Part shown: positions 35,028 through 43,581 of the stretch, in pieces | Layout: the number at the start of each line of letters is the position of its first letter | How positions within the stretch are numbered: the first letter of the stretch is position 1 | Assembly (NCBI RefSeq): GCF_003027925.1 | Contig: NZ_PYPS01000020.1 | Location: 1 to 64,000 of the forward strand | Source: Micromonospora sp. RP3T | Lineage (GTDB): Bacteria > Actinomycetota > Actinomycetes > Mycobacteriales > Micromonosporaceae | Length of the DNA stretch: 64,000 nucleotides | Reading direction: 5' to 3' | The notes under the pieces: generated by a model | Database searches by the model: none | Told to the model about the DNA's origin: nothing | The model's input: the letters and a program-made list of their open reading frames with translations, nothing else | Translations under genes and position numbers: made by a program

Positions 35028-35057
35028 ACGGTTGCGCGTCGGTGGCAGGCTGGCCGC

Positions 35058-35867
35058 ATGATCGACGTGCGTCGCGCCATGCGGGCCGACCGGGCGTGGC
35101 CGAATCGGGTGGTTCCGCTGGCGGTGCTGGTCTGCTGGCTGGTCTGGGCGGCGCTCGCCTGGTGGTCGGCCCCGCGCTCGGTCGACGCCGCCGAGTTGGA
35201 ACGGGACCTCGCCGCCGGCCGGGTGCTGACGATCGCGCGTGCCGACGGATGGGACGACACCGGCCCTTGGGCCCGCCGCCCGGAACCCCGGTACGCCCAG
35301 GGCGGCTCGACGGTGGTCTGGACCCGCCCCGACGGCCAGTTCCGCTACACCTACGTGCCCGCGCCGGTCCCGAACGGCGGCTTTGCCGAGGACGACCCGG
35401 CCACCGGCCCGGGGAGCGACGACGCCGACCCCGCCCCGGCGAGCGCCGCCCCGACCGGTGTCGACGACGCCGACCGGTGGCCGGGCCGGGACGCCGACCC
35501 GCTCGCCGATCCGCGGGCCCGGGACGCCACCACCCACGGCGGCGACACCCGCGCCGACACGATCGCGAACACGGCCGCGCTGTTCGCCCTGGCGATCGGC
35601 GTCGGCTGGCTGCTCATGCTGATCGCCGGCCCGCCACCGGTGCGCGGGACACGCTGGTACTGGTTCTGGATCGGGTTGCTGCCGTTCGGCCTCGGCGTGC
35701 TCGCCTGGGCGTACCGGGAACGCTGGCGCGCGGACGTGCCGGCCGCCCGGGACCGCCGCACCGGCTGGGCCGGGCTGGGCTGGTGGCTCCTCGGCGGTAT
35801 CGCGGTGTCGATCGCGGTGGCGGCGCTGCGCATGCTGCTCGGCGGATACGTGGTGCCGGGCGGGTGA
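35058..35867 (+). CDS. Hypothetical membrane protein, 269 aa
   Basis: A 269-residue protein with one helix near residues 19-36 (VVPLAVLVCWLVWAALAWW), a long acidic Asp/Ala/Pro-rich region (about 110-170) and three more helices toward the C-terminus (TAALFALAIGVGWLLMLIAG; WFWIGLLPFGLGVLAWAY; GWWLLGGIAVSIAVAALRMLL). The segment between helix 1 and the acidic region (TIARADGWDDTGPW, STVVWTRPDGQFRY) may face outside. It begins 30 bases after selB but is not a known selenium gene. I do not recognise it. Confidence 0.72.
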   Translation: MIDVRRAMRADRAWPNRVVPLAVLVCWLVWAALAWWSAPRSVDAAELERDLAAGRVLTIARADGWDDTGPWARRPEPRYAQGGSTVVWTRPDGQFRYTYVPAPVPNGGFAEDDPATGPGSDDADPAPASAAPTGVDDADRWPGRDADPLADPRARDATTHGGDTRADTIANTAALFALAIGVGWLLMLIAGPPPVRGTRWYWFWIGLLPFGLGVLAWAYRERWRADVPAARDRRTGWAGLGWWLLGGIAVSIAVAALRMLLGGYVVPGG

Positions 35868-35912
35868 GCCAACCGGCGACGCCGGCCAGGCCCGGTCACC
35901 TACCGTGACGCC

Positions 35913-36110
35913 ATGGACCCTTCCGCGGTCTGGCGGGACAAGAACCACAGGTGGCGGATCGAGGCGTACCGGGCCCCGGACCTGCGGTTCGCCATCTTCG
36001 CCACGAACGGCACCACCGAGTCGGCGCCGCTGTGGCTGTTCGGGATGGCCGCGTTGGCCCGCTGGCTGATGACCCACGCCGTCTCCCTCGACGACCTGGA
36101 GACGGACTGA
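35913..36110 (+). CDS. Small hypothetical protein, 65 aa
   Basis: A 65-residue protein (DPSAVWRDKNHRWRIEAYRA, LRFAIFATNGTTESAPLWLFGMAALARWLM). It is soluble, with a conserved-looking aromatic core, and starts at an ATG 45 bases after the membrane-protein gene. Its codon usage matches neighbouring genes. No family recognised; it might be a small domain of the kind often annotated as conserved hypothetical in Micromonosporaceae. Confidence 0.6.
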   Translation: MDPSAVWRDKNHRWRIEAYRAPDLRFAIFATNGTTESAPLWLFGMAALARWLMTHAVSLDDLETD

Positions 36111-36191
36111 CCCGGACGGGGGACAACCGGTGCGAACCGGCCCTCCGTGCCGGTCGGTGGCCGTACCGTCCGGGGCGTGAAGGACCGAGGC

Positions 36192-36362
36192 ATGCGGACG
36201 TTCGTCACCGTCCTCGCCGGACTGGCCGTGATCTACTTCGGCGCCACCGGGCACCGCGCGAGCGGCGGGGAGGGCGGTGGCATCTCCGGCGGCGTGGTGC
36301 TGCTCGCCCTGCTCGCCTCGCTGCTGGCCTGGCATCTGACCCGGCCCGGCCCGGCCAAGTAG
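36192..36362 (+). CDS. Small membrane protein, 56 aa
   Basis: A 56-residue protein with two hydrophobic helices (TFVTVLAGLAVIYFGATG and GVVLLALLASLLAWHLTRP) joined by a Gly-rich loop. The ATG at 36192 is preferred because AAGGA at 36180-36184 lies seven bases upstream; an in-frame GTG at 36177 is possible. No function can be assigned. Confidence 0.55.
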   Translation: MRTFVTVLAGLAVIYFGATGHRASGGEGGGISGGVVLLALLASLLAWHLTRPGPAK

Positions 36363-36371
36363 CCCGCCGGC

Positions 36372-37028
36372 TCAGCGGGCCGCCGCGGCGGAGCGGCTCA
36401 CCTCACCGGCCGACTCCTCGCCGAGCGCCACCCGCACCAGCGCCGACGCCAGTCGCCCGAAGTCGGCCTCCCCGACCAACCCGACGAGGCTGCCCGGATT
36501 CGCCGGCAGACCCAGCCGCCGCGCCCCGGCCAGGGTGCGGCGGTCCGCGTACGGGCGCACGTCGGGCCAGACCGCCTGCGCCTCCCGCAGGAAGATGTCC
36601 GCCCCGGTCGGGCCGATGCCGGGGAACTCGGTCAGGAACCGGCGCAGCACCGCACGGTCCGCGCCGGCCTCCCGGTGCAACCGCCGCAGGTCGCCGTGCC
36701 ACCGGTCCAGGCACAGCCGGGCCCCGGTGCCGAGCATGGTGGCGGTCCGCTCGTCGTAGCGCCGGTAGTGGCCCCGGCCCAACGCGTCGACCCGGTCCTG
36801 CCAGCTCGCCGCCTCCATCGCCTGCGGGGTCCGCCAGCCGGCGGCGAACAGCTCCCGGGCGGCGGCGACCGCCACGCTCGCCCGGATCCGGGTGCTCAGC
36901 AGCGTGGTGAGCACCAGCAACTGGTAGAGCGGACCGGGCCGGTCCGCGAGCGTGATCCCGGCCTCTTCCGCGTACGTGCGGGACTGCCGGTCCAGCAGGG
37001 CCCGCGCCACGTTCCGATCGTCCGGCAT
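36372..37028 (-). CDS. HhH-GPD-type DNA glycosylase-like protein
   Basis: A 218-residue protein of the endonuclease III/HhH-GPD superfamily. The helix-hairpin-helix motif FLTEFPGIGPTGADIFLREAQ matches LPGVGxxTA, and the catalytic Asp candidate follows in PYADRRTLAGARRL. It lacks the C-terminal four cysteines of the iron-sulfur cluster and the classical helical Lys of Nth, as in several divergent actinobacterial members. A base-excision repair role is likely; the lesion is unknown. It ends close to the end of the small convergent membrane-protein gene. Confidence 0.78.
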   Translation of the reverse strand: MPDDRNVARALLDRQSRTYAEEAGITLADRPGPLYQLLVLTTLLSTRIRASVAVAAARELFAAGWRTPQAMEAASWQDRVDALGRGHYRRYDERTATMLGTGARLCLDRWHGDLRRLHREAGADRAVLRRFLTEFPGIGPTGADIFLREAQAVWPDVRPYADRRTLAGARRLGLPANPGSLVGLVGEADFGRLASALVRVALGEESAGEVSRSAAAAR

Positions 37029-37157
37029 TCCACCGGCTTACCCGCCCGGGGCCGGCCCAGACCCGTCGGCGGCATCGGAATGCGCCGCTCGGCGGCGGGT
37101 ACCCGGACGACGTGCGTGGTCGACGGCCGCGCGCTCCCACCGGGAAGGGAGAGACCT

Positions 37158-37364
37158 GTGGTCAAGCCCCAGCAGGAGGAGCTGCGCCGGAACGATCTCG
37201 GCGCGACCAGCCAGGACAGCCGGAAGTCCGCCGTCACCGGCGGCGACCGCTCGCGGGGCGGGGGCACGTCCAACGCCGACGCCGGTCGCCGGGTGCCGAA
37301 GGGACAGGTGTCGCCGTACGGCCCCGCCGGCGAACCGGTGGCGGAGGACGCCAGCGACCGCTAA
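37158..37364 (+). CDS. Small hydrophilic hypothetical protein, 68 aa
   Basis: A 68-residue highly hydrophilic, probably disordered protein (KPQQEELRRNDLGATSQDSR, GGDRSRGGGTSNADAGRRVP). The GTG at 37158 follows GGGAAGGGAGAG. It contains no hydrophobic core. The last 131 bases overlap the minus-strand gene at 37234-37833, one of the few antisense overlaps here where both frames look used. Confidence 0.6.
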   Translation: MVKPQQEELRRNDLGATSQDSRKSAVTGGDRSRGGGTSNADAGRRVPKGQVSPYGPAGEPVAEDASDR

Positions 37365-37833
37365 CCGCGCGGCACGACGGCCGCAGCCTCCGCCAGGTGG
37401 CTGCGGCCGCCAGCCCGTACGCCAGGTGCGGCACCAGGTCCGACGCCCAGTCGACGCGTCGCCAGGTGCGCGGGTCGGTCACGCCGAGCAGCGTCATCGA
37501 GCTGTCCGAGGTGGCCATCACGCCGCCACCGAGCAGCGTCACCGCCACCGGCAGCGGCACCCGGCGGCGCGCGGCGAGCACGCCGAACACGGCGCCGGCG
37601 GCGATGCCGGTGGCGTACCCGAGCACCGGCCCGAGGCCGGCGCGGCGGTTCGCCGCCTCCTCGGCCGGCCCGAGGTCGACGTGCGCCACGTCGGCGAGGC
37701 GACCGGCGGTGGTCTCCGGCGTGGTGCTGGCCGGACGGGCCCGCAGCGTCATGTCGAGGTAGCTGACCACGTTGAGCACGGCGCTGCCGACGGCGCCCGC
37801 GATGGCGCCGTCGACCAGGGGCGCCGCTCTCAC
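37234..37833 (-). CDS. Hypothetical membrane protein, 199 aa
   Basis: A 199-residue protein with three or four hydrophobic segments (AGAVGSAVLNVVSYLDM, GPVLGYATGIAAGAVFGVLAA, LPVAVTLLGGGVMATSDSSM, DLVPHLAYGLAAAATW). They resemble small Ala/Gly-rich DUF-type membrane proteins. The last 45 residues are Arg/Pro-rich and run antisense through the small gene at 37158. The native stop may therefore have been lost, or the tail may be real. Its start overlaps the stop of the next upstream gene by 4 bases (ATGA). Confidence 0.6.
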   Translation of the reverse strand: MRAAPLVDGAIAGAVGSAVLNVVSYLDMTLRARPASTTPETTAGRLADVAHVDLGPAEEAANRRAGLGPVLGYATGIAAGAVFGVLAARRRVPLPVAVTLLGGGVMATSDSSMTLLGVTDPRTWRRVDWASDLVPHLAYGLAAAATWRRLRPSCRAVSGRWRPPPPVRRRGRTATPVPSAPGDRRRRWTCPRPASGRRR

Positions 37834-38039
37834 TTCGGGTCGCCCGGTTCGCGTTCGCCCTTGGGCCCGTAGGTCCGTTCGCCCCGGACGACGCCGCGCT
37901 GACCCCGGTCGTCCTGCAGGATCCGGTTGGCCACCCGGTTCGCCTCCTGGTCGGCGGCCCGCCCGGACTGCTCGACGCGGTCGCGCAACCGCGCCCGCTG
38001 CTTGTCGTACGCGTTGCTGCCCGGCCGTGGTCCTGGCAT
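37830..38039 (-). CDS. Small charged hypothetical protein, 69 aa
   Basis: A 69-residue strongly charged, helical protein (MPGPRPGSNAYDKQRARLRD, EANRVANRILQDDRG, TYGPKGEREPGDPK). The ATG at 38039 follows GGAGGAGG. Homologues of this kind are often labelled plasmid-stabilisation-like in actinomycetes, without evidence. It overlaps the downstream membrane-protein gene by 4 bases and is probably co-expressed. Confidence 0.62.
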   Translation of the reverse strand: MPGPRPGSNAYDKQRARLRDRVEQSGRAADQEANRVANRILQDDRGQRGVVRGERTYGPKGEREPGDPK

Positions 38040-38141
38040 CGCTGCCTCCTCCGGTCGCTGTCGCTGTCGGCTCCGTCTACCCGCCCCGGCCGCCGCCAAC
38101 CGTGGGCCGGACACCGCCGCGTCCGTCGCCTGGCCCGGCGC

Positions 38142-39023
38142 TCACTCGGGGGCGCGGACCACCGCCACCGGGCAGTCGGCGCGGTGCAGCAGGGCCTGGC
38201 TCACCGAGCCGAGCAGCAGCCCGGTCAGCTCGCCGCGACCCCGCCGGCCCACCACGACCAGCTGGGCGTCGCGGGCGGCCGCGACCAGCGCCGCGACCGG
38301 CCGGGCGTGCGTCACCTCGCGGGTCACCGGCACGTCCGGCCAGCGTTCCGCGACGCCGGCCAGCGACTCGGCCAGCACCCGGTCCTCCTCGCCGCGGAGC
38401 CGGTCCTCGTCGTGCACCAGGGGCTGCATGTCGCCGGGCCCGGTCGAGGCCGGGTGGGTGTAGGCGTGCACCGCGTGCAGCCGGGCCCCGCGCGAGGACG
38501 CGGTGCCGGCGGCGAACTCGACGGCGGCGCGCGACAGCGGGGAGCCGTCCACGCCGACCACCACCGGGCCGGCCTCGCGGGCCGTCCCGCGGGCGATCAG
38601 CACCGGGCAGTCGGCGTACGAGGCGACCTGCACCGCGACGGAGCCGAGCACCAGCGCGGCGAAACCGCCGAGGCCCCGGTCGCCGAGCACGACCAGGGCG
38701 GCGCTGGGGGACTCGCCGAGCAGCACGGCGGCGGCCTCCCCGTCGATGATCTCGCCGGTGATCCGCAGCCCGGGGCACTCCGCCTCGGCCGTCGCGACCG
38801 CGTCGCCGACCAGTTGTTCGGCCTGGTGGCGCAGGCCGGCGCCGGGCGGCGCCTGCGCGGGCGCCGACACCGGCACCCGCAGCAGCGGCCAGATGAAGCC
38901 GTGCACCAGCCGCAGCGGACGGTTGCGGCGAGCGGCCTCCCGGGCGGCCAGCCGCACGGCCCGCGTGGCCGACTCGGAGCCGTCCACGCCGACCACCACC
39001 GCCGCGCCGTTCGCCGAGTTCAC
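38142..39023 (-). CDS. Tandem-domain universal stress protein
   Basis: A 293-residue protein with two UspA domains (about 8-145 and 152-293). Each has the opening VVVGVDGS and the ATP-binding pattern G-2x-G-9x-G-S: GDRGLGGFAALVLGS in the first and GRRGRGELTGLLLGS in the second. ATP-binding tandem Usp proteins help actinobacteria survive hypoxia and stress. The GTG at 39023 follows GAGGAGG. It lies alone, divergent from the methyltransferase gene. Confidence 0.88.
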   Translation of the reverse strand: MNSANGAAVVVGVDGSESATRAVRLAAREAARRNRPLRLVHGFIWPLLRVPVSAPAQAPPGAGLRHQAEQLVGDAVATAEAECPGLRITGEIIDGEAAAVLLGESPSAALVVLGDRGLGGFAALVLGSVAVQVASYADCPVLIARGTAREAGPVVVGVDGSPLSRAAVEFAAGTASSRGARLHAVHAYTHPASTGPGDMQPLVHDEDRLRGEEDRVLAESLAGVAERWPDVPVTREVTHARPVAALVAAARDAQLVVVGRRGRGELTGLLLGSVSQALLHRADCPVAVVRAPE

Positions 39024-39160
39024 CGGTACCTCCTCGCCGCCGGCCGCCCCGCCGGCCCGCGCCGCCAGTATCGCGGCCGGCGCGGCCCCGCCGGGGCGAT
39101 ACCGGGTGAGTCGACCGCTCGGTACGCTGACGCCAGCGCGCACGGGAGGGAGCCCCGTCG

Positions 39161-39907
39161 ATGGTCGAGCCGGACCTGCCCAGCACCGCCCGCATGATCG
39201 ACCACTGGCTCGGCGGCCGGGACCACCGCCCGGTGGACGTGGCCGCGGCGACCGCGTTCGAGGCGGCGTACGGGCCGTGCGCGGCGATCTTCCGCTCGTT
39301 GCGGGCCTTTCTCGGCCGCACCGTGCGGGCCGTCGCCGCCGCCGGGGTGGACGAGTTCCTCGTCTTCGGCGCGGGCGTGCCGACCCGCGGAAACGTGCAC
39401 GAGGTGGCACCGGGGGCGAGCGTGCTCTACACCGACGCCGACCCGGAGACGGTCCGGCTCGGCCAGCGCCTGCTGGCCGGCAGCGACCGGGCCGGCTACG
39501 GCCACGGTGACGCCACCGACATCGGTACGCTCGATCCGGCCCAGTTGCGTCGCTTCGTGCCGAGCTGGGGGAGCGGGCCGGTCGGGGTGGTCTTCCTGGG
39601 CCTGGCCGCGTTCCTGGACGACGACACGCTCGCCCGGACGCTCGACGAGCTGTACCGGGCGGCGGCGCCGGGTAGTTGGCTGGCGATCGACTTCGACGGC
39701 ACGGAACTCGCCGCGTACCCGGAGGCGCTGGCCATGATGGGGCCGGCGTTCCGGATGCGCGAACCCGGGCGGTTCCCGCCGCTGCTCGGCCGGTGGCGTC
39801 CGACGGCCGAGGGTGTGGTGCCGGTCGCGCGGTGGCGGCCGGTGGGCGAGCCGGAGCCGGTGCCGGACGCGTTCCACGGCGCGCTGGCGTGGCGACCGGC
39901 CGACTGA
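39161..39907 (+). CDS. SAM-dependent methyltransferase, Methyltransf_19/DUF574-like
   Basis: A 248-residue protein of a family abundant in actinomycetes, opening with STARMIDHWLGGRDHRPVD. A SAM-binding-like region follows (VDEFLVFGAGVPTRGNVHEV, VLYTDADPETVRLGQ, YGHGDATD), where the usual glycine-rich loop is replaced by FGAGVPT. WLAIDFDGTE is strand 5-like. Catalytic activity is assumed from the family only; substrates are unknown. Confidence 0.78.
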   Translation: MVEPDLPSTARMIDHWLGGRDHRPVDVAAATAFEAAYGPCAAIFRSLRAFLGRTVRAVAAAGVDEFLVFGAGVPTRGNVHEVAPGASVLYTDADPETVRLGQRLLAGSDRAGYGHGDATDIGTLDPAQLRRFVPSWGSGPVGVVFLGLAAFLDDDTLARTLDELYRAAAPGSWLAIDFDGTELAAYPEALAMMGPAFRMREPGRFPPLLGRWRPTAEGVVPVARWRPVGEPEPVPDAFHGALAWRPAD

Positions 39908-39994
39908 GCCGCCGGTCGAGGTGGCGCGTCCGGTGTCGGCCCTCCTCCGTATGATGTTTGCTCTGTAGCAATAGTCGTCATCGGAGGATGAAGC

Positions 39995-41182
39995 ATGCCG
40001 GAGGCGTCCGGATCGGTGTCGCGTGCCCTGCGCACGGCGCCCCCCGACCAGTTGGCGGAGGCCGCTGACGCGGTGTTGCGCCACACGCTCGGCGCCACGC
40101 GTGCGGAGGTGTTCGTCGCCGACTACCGGTCCAGCGGCCTGTGGCCGGTGCTGGACCCGGAGCGCCCCGACGGCGGCCCGCTCCGCTCCCACGGGGTGGC
40201 CCAGCGCTGCTTCAGCAGCCAGGAGCCGGTGCTGGACACCGCCGACGACGGCCGGTGCCGGGCCTACCTGCCGCTGTCGGTGTGGGGCGAACGGCTCGGG
40301 GTGCTGATGGTCGAGCTGCCGACCGTGCCGGACGCGGCGACGGTGGCGGCGGCCCGGGACGCCGCCGGCGACCTGGCGGTGGCGATCCGCGCGGCCGACC
40401 GGGAGACCGACCGCTACCGCCGGGCGCGTCGCCGGGAGCGGCTCAGCATGGCCGCCGAGATGCAGTGGGACCTGCTGCCCGGGCGCAGCGTCCGGCACGG
40501 GGACGTGCTGCTGGCCGGGCAACTCGAGCCGGCGTACACGGTGGGTGGTGACCACTTCGACTGGTCCGTCGACGGGGACCGGCTCACCGTCACGGTCCTC
40601 AACGGCGCCGGCAACGGGTTGTCCGCGTCGCTGCTCACCGCCGTGACCGTCAACGCGATGCGGAACGCGCGCCGCTCCGGCGGCAGCCTGGTGGAGCAGG
40701 CGGAGCTGGCCTCGGACACGATCTTCTACCAGCACCGGGGGAGCCGGCACGTGGCCACGCTGCTGCTGGAGCTGGACGGTCGGCGGGGCGTGGTCCGGGC
40801 GGTGGACGCGGGTTCCCCGCACGTGCTGCGGCTGCGCGGCGGCCGGGTCACCCCGGTCACACTGGACCAGCAGCTGCCGCTGGGCATGTTCGCCGAGACC
40901 CGGTACGACGTGCAGGAGTTCGGCCTGGAGCCGGGCGACCGGCTCTTCGTGGTCAGCGACGGGGTGTACGCGGCGGAGCCGGACGAGCAGGAGCCCTACG
41001 GCGCGCGGGCGATGGCGCGGGCGATGCGGTCCACTCGGCTGCAGCCGGCCACCGAGGCAGTTGGTACGGTGATGCGCGAACTGCACGCGTACCATGCCGA
41101 CGCGGATCTTCGCGACGACGCGGTCGTCGTCTGCCTGGACTGGCGCGGTTCCAGCCGGCCGGACGACGCCTCGCGGCGGTGA
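39995..41182 (+). CDS. GAF-like and PP2C/SpoIIE phosphatase protein
   Basis: A 395-residue cytoplasmic protein. A GAF-like sensor (about 10-135) is followed by a short coiled segment (RRRERLSMAAEMQWDLLPG) and a SpoIIE/RsbU-type PP2C phosphatase (about 160-380). The QWDLLP start is typical, TVGGDHFDW carries the metal Asp, and DDAVVVCL is the end motif. Such enzymes dephosphorylate anti-anti-sigma factors and so activate stress sigma factors. A TATGAT at 39950 and GGAGGA at 39982 mark the start region. No STAS partner adjoins it. Confidence 0.85.
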   Translation: MPEASGSVSRALRTAPPDQLAEAADAVLRHTLGATRAEVFVADYRSSGLWPVLDPERPDGGPLRSHGVAQRCFSSQEPVLDTADDGRCRAYLPLSVWGERLGVLMVELPTVPDAATVAAARDAAGDLAVAIRAADRETDRYRRARRRERLSMAAEMQWDLLPGRSVRHGDVLLAGQLEPAYTVGGDHFDWSVDGDRLTVTVLNGAGNGLSASLLTAVTVNAMRNARRSGGSLVEQAELASDTIFYQHRGSRHVATLLLELDGRRGVVRAVDAGSPHVLRLRGGRVTPVTLDQQLPLGMFAETRYDVQEFGLEPGDRLFVVSDGVYAAEPDEQEPYGARAMARAMRSTRLQPATEAVGTVMRELHAYHADADLRDDAVVVCLDWRGSSRPDDASRR

Positions 41183-41230
41183 CCGGGGCGGCGGGGCGAA
41201 CACGAGCGGGACGATCGCAGGGGACAGCGA

Positions 41231-41701
41231 GTGGAGCGACCTCCGAATCTTGCCGCGGCCGTCGAGGCGGCTGCCGAGGCGCTCATCGGTGTGCTCGACT
41301 CGGCCACCTCACGGCACAACCTCAGCGTCTCGCCCACCCAGTTGCGGGTGCTGTCGCTGATCATGTCCCACCCTGACACCAACGTGAATCGGCTGGCCGA
41401 GCTGCTGGACGTGGTGCCGTCGTCGGCGAGCCGGCTCTGCGACCGGCTCGAGGCGGTCGGGTTGCTGCGCCGGGCGGCCGATCCGAGGGACCGGCGCGAG
41501 GTGCGGCTGCTGCCCACGAACGCGGCGGAGTCGCTGCTGCGCGAGTTGCAGGAGCGGCGGCACCGGGCGGTGCAGGCGGTGCTCGACCGGATGCCCAACC
41601 GGGTGCAGCACGAGTTGCTGCTGGCGTTGCTGGCGTTCGGTCAGGCGGCCACCATGACCGCGCCGCAGTCGGGTTCCGATTCCACCGCCCGCTCGGCGTG
41701 A
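41231..41701 (+). CDS. MarR family transcriptional regulator
   Basis: A 156-residue MarR-type regulator. Winged helix at about 55-105 (VNRLAELLDVVPSSASRLCDRLEAVGLLRR, then DPRDRREVRLL with the wing arginines). It starts at GTG 41231, 48 bases after the phosphatase gene, so the two may be co-transcribed. The conserved neighbourhood suggests it may regulate the phosphatase or itself; the ligand is unknown. Confidence 0.85.
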   Translation: MERPPNLAAAVEAAAEALIGVLDSATSRHNLSVSPTQLRVLSLIMSHPDTNVNRLAELLDVVPSSASRLCDRLEAVGLLRRAADPRDRREVRLLPTNAAESLLRELQERRHRAVQAVLDRMPNRVQHELLLALLAFGQAATMTAPQSGSDSTARSA

Positions 41702-41947
41702 CAGCGGGTGCGCCAGCCGCAGCCGCTCACCAGTGTCCTAGGATGCCCTACGCGGTGTGACGCTGCCCACCGCCGCCACGCTGAGCAGCCACGCAGCACG
41801 GCAACCGGGAGAACGCGGGAAGCCCGATATAGTGGCAGCGCAACTGGCCGGCCCGGGGCGCTGTGACCGCGGGCCGCATCGGGGAGGTCCCAGCTCGGGA
41901 TCGCAGAGGCTGCCGGCGTCTGACCGGCCGGCAACGCGCACGTTCCT

Positions 41948-41972
41948 CCGGCGGCCGTTCGACGGCCGCCGG
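41948..41972 (+). promoter_or_regulatory. Strong hairpin in the leader of the phosphatidyltransferase operon
   Basis: CCGGCGGCCGT (41948-41958) pairs perfectly with ACGGCCGCCGG (41962-41972) around TCG, 26 bases before the GTG start at 41999. A TATAGT at 41828-41833 and a TAGGAT at 41739-41744 are possible -10 elements further up. The 297-base gap carries no gene. The hairpin may attenuate or protect the transcript. Confidence 0.5.
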
Positions 41973-41998
41973 ACCGTGCTGCGGAGGGAGGGTGAGGG

Positions 41999-42634
41999 GT
42001 GTCGCGTCGGCCGGCTCCAGCGGAGCACCCGGGGAACACGGCGACGGTCGCGGCGGACCGCGTCCTCACGTTGCCGAACCTGATCAGCTTCGTCCGGCTG
42101 CTGGGCGTACCGCTGTTCCTCTACCTCTTCCTCGTGGTCCGCGCCGACGTGGTCGCCATCGTGGTGCTGGCGGTGGGCGGCACCAGCGACTGGGTGGACG
42201 GCTGGATCGCCCGGCGTCTGCAGCAGGTGAGCCGGTTGGGTGAGCTGCTGGACCCGCTTGCCGACCGGCTCTACATTCTCGCCACGCTGCTCGCGTTCAC
42301 CGCCCGCGAGGTGGTCCCCTGGCAGTTCACCGCCGCGCTGTTGGCCCGGGAGCTGCTGCTGCTCGGCTCACTGGGGGTGCTTCGCCGCTACGGCTACGGC
42401 CCGCCGCCGGTGCACTACGTGGGCAAGACCGCGACGTTCCTGCTGTTGGCGGCGTTCCCGATCCTGCTGCTGGCCGACGCCACGCCGGGCGCGGCCACCG
42501 TCGCCGGGGCGATCGGCTGGGGGCTGGCCTGGTGGGGGTTGGTCCTCTACTGGGTCGCCGGGGCGATGTACGTGGTGCAGGCGCGTCGGCTGGTCCGGGC
42601 GATGCGGGCCCGGCGCGCGGGGGTGTCGGCGTGA
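41999..42634 (+). CDS. CDP-alcohol phosphatidyltransferase (PgsA2-like)
   Basis: A 211-residue membrane enzyme of phospholipid synthesis. The CDP-alcohol motif DGx2ARx8Gx3Dx3D is visible as SDWVDGWIARRLQQVSRLGELLDPLADR, with four to six helices around it. In the equivalent mycobacterial cluster it is PgsA2. The precise lipid headgroup (phosphatidylglycerol phosphate or cardiolipin) cannot be told from sequence. It is the first gene of the conserved DUF881 / sbp / gcvH / FHA cluster and overlaps the next gene by 4 bases. Confidence 0.87.
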   Translation: MSRRPAPAEHPGNTATVAADRVLTLPNLISFVRLLGVPLFLYLFLVVRADVVAIVVLAVGGTSDWVDGWIARRLQQVSRLGELLDPLADRLYILATLLAFTAREVVPWQFTAALLARELLLLGSLGVLRRYGYGPPPVHYVGKTATFLLLAAFPILLLADATPGAATVAGAIGWGLAWWGLVLYWVAGAMYVVQARRLVRAMRARRAGVSA

Positions 42635-43581
42635 CGGCGGCGCCGCCGCGCGACGGGGAACGCGACCCGTCGGCCCGGGTGTACGCGCCGGACTTCCTGA
42701 CCGAGTTGTTCCGCAATCCGTTGGATCCGGGGTACGGGGACGCGGCGGCGCGGCGCGCGGTCGGTCCGGTGTCGCGGGTGCGGCAGGTGCTGGCCCGGCC
42801 GGTGAGTCTGGTGGTCCTGGCGGTGATCGGGTTCCTGTTCGCGGTGGCGTACCGGGAGACGATGGCGGAGGAGCCGAGCCGGGCGACGGCGCGGGCCGGG
42901 TTGATCGCGGAGATCAAGCAGCGGGAGGCGGAGACCGACCGGTTGACCCAGCGGGCGGAGCAGTTGCGCGTGGAGGTCGGTCGGCAGCGGGACGCGGCGC
43001 TGAGCGGTTCGCAGGCGTCCCGGTTGCGCAATCTTGAGGCGGGGACGGGTCTGGGGCGGGTGCGGGGCGACGGTGTGGTGGTGCGGTTGGTGGACGCGCC
43101 GCGTGACAAGGACGCGGTGACGGGCGCGGAGGCGGGTCCGTCGCAGGTGCTGTACTCGGATCTGCAGAAGGTGGCGAACGGTCTGTGGGCGGCGGGTGCG
43201 GAGGCGGTGTCGATCAACGGGCAGCGGTTGACGGCGACGTCGACGATCCGGCAGGCCGGGGAGGCGATCCTGGTGGACTACCGGCCGGTGACGAGTCCGT
43301 ACGAGGTGCAGGCGATCGGGCCGGGGTCGATGCGGGATCGGTTCGACGACGGTCGGGCGGCGGCGTTGATGCGTGAGGTGGCGAAGACGACGGGGTTGTC
43401 GTTCGGGGTGAAGGAGGTCGACGACCTCACCCTGTCGGCGGCTCCTGAGCCGCGGCTACGCTACGCCGAGTCGCCGGCGAGTCCGGGCCCGGTGCCGTCG
43501 GGTTCGGGTGTCGCGGGCTCGTCCAGTCCCGGGCCGTCCGGCTCGGGTGTTTCTCCCAGTCCCTCCGGAGGTGGCCGATGA
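42631..43581 (+). CDS. DUF881 domain membrane protein, first copy
   Basis: A 316-residue protein of the DUF881 family. A cytoplasmic segment (1-60) and one membrane helix (about 62-78, VSLVVLAVIGFLFAVAY) precede a coiled-coil (AEIKQREAETDRLTQRAEQLRVEV) and the extracytoplasmic DUF881 fold (GVVVRLVDAPRD, LWAAGAEAVSINGQRLT, YEVQAIGP). The C-terminus is Ser/Pro/Gly-rich. The function is unknown; in Gram-positives it is associated with cell-envelope or division genes. It is coupled to the upstream and downstream genes by 4-base overlaps. Confidence 0.87.
   Translation: MTAAPPRDGERDPSARVYAPDFLTELFRNPLDPGYGDAAARRAVGPVSRVRQVLARPVSLVVLAVIGFLFAVAYRETMAEEPSRATARAGLIAEIKQREAETDRLTQRAEQLRVEVGRQRDAALSGSQASRLRNLEAGTGLGRVRGDGVVVRLVDAPRDKDAVTGAEAGPSQVLYSDLQKVANGLWAAGAEAVSINGQRLTATSTIRQAGEAILVDYRPVTSPYEVQAIGPGSMRDRFDDGRAAALMREVAKTTGLSFGVKEVDDLTLSAAPEPRLRYAESPASPGPVPSGSGVAGSSSPGPSGSGVSPSPSGGGR

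Noticed and set aside
41702..41998. A small gene in the gap before the phosphatidyltransferase
   Set aside because: Frames here are Arg/Pro-rich without ribosome-binding sites; the region is better read as promoter and leader.
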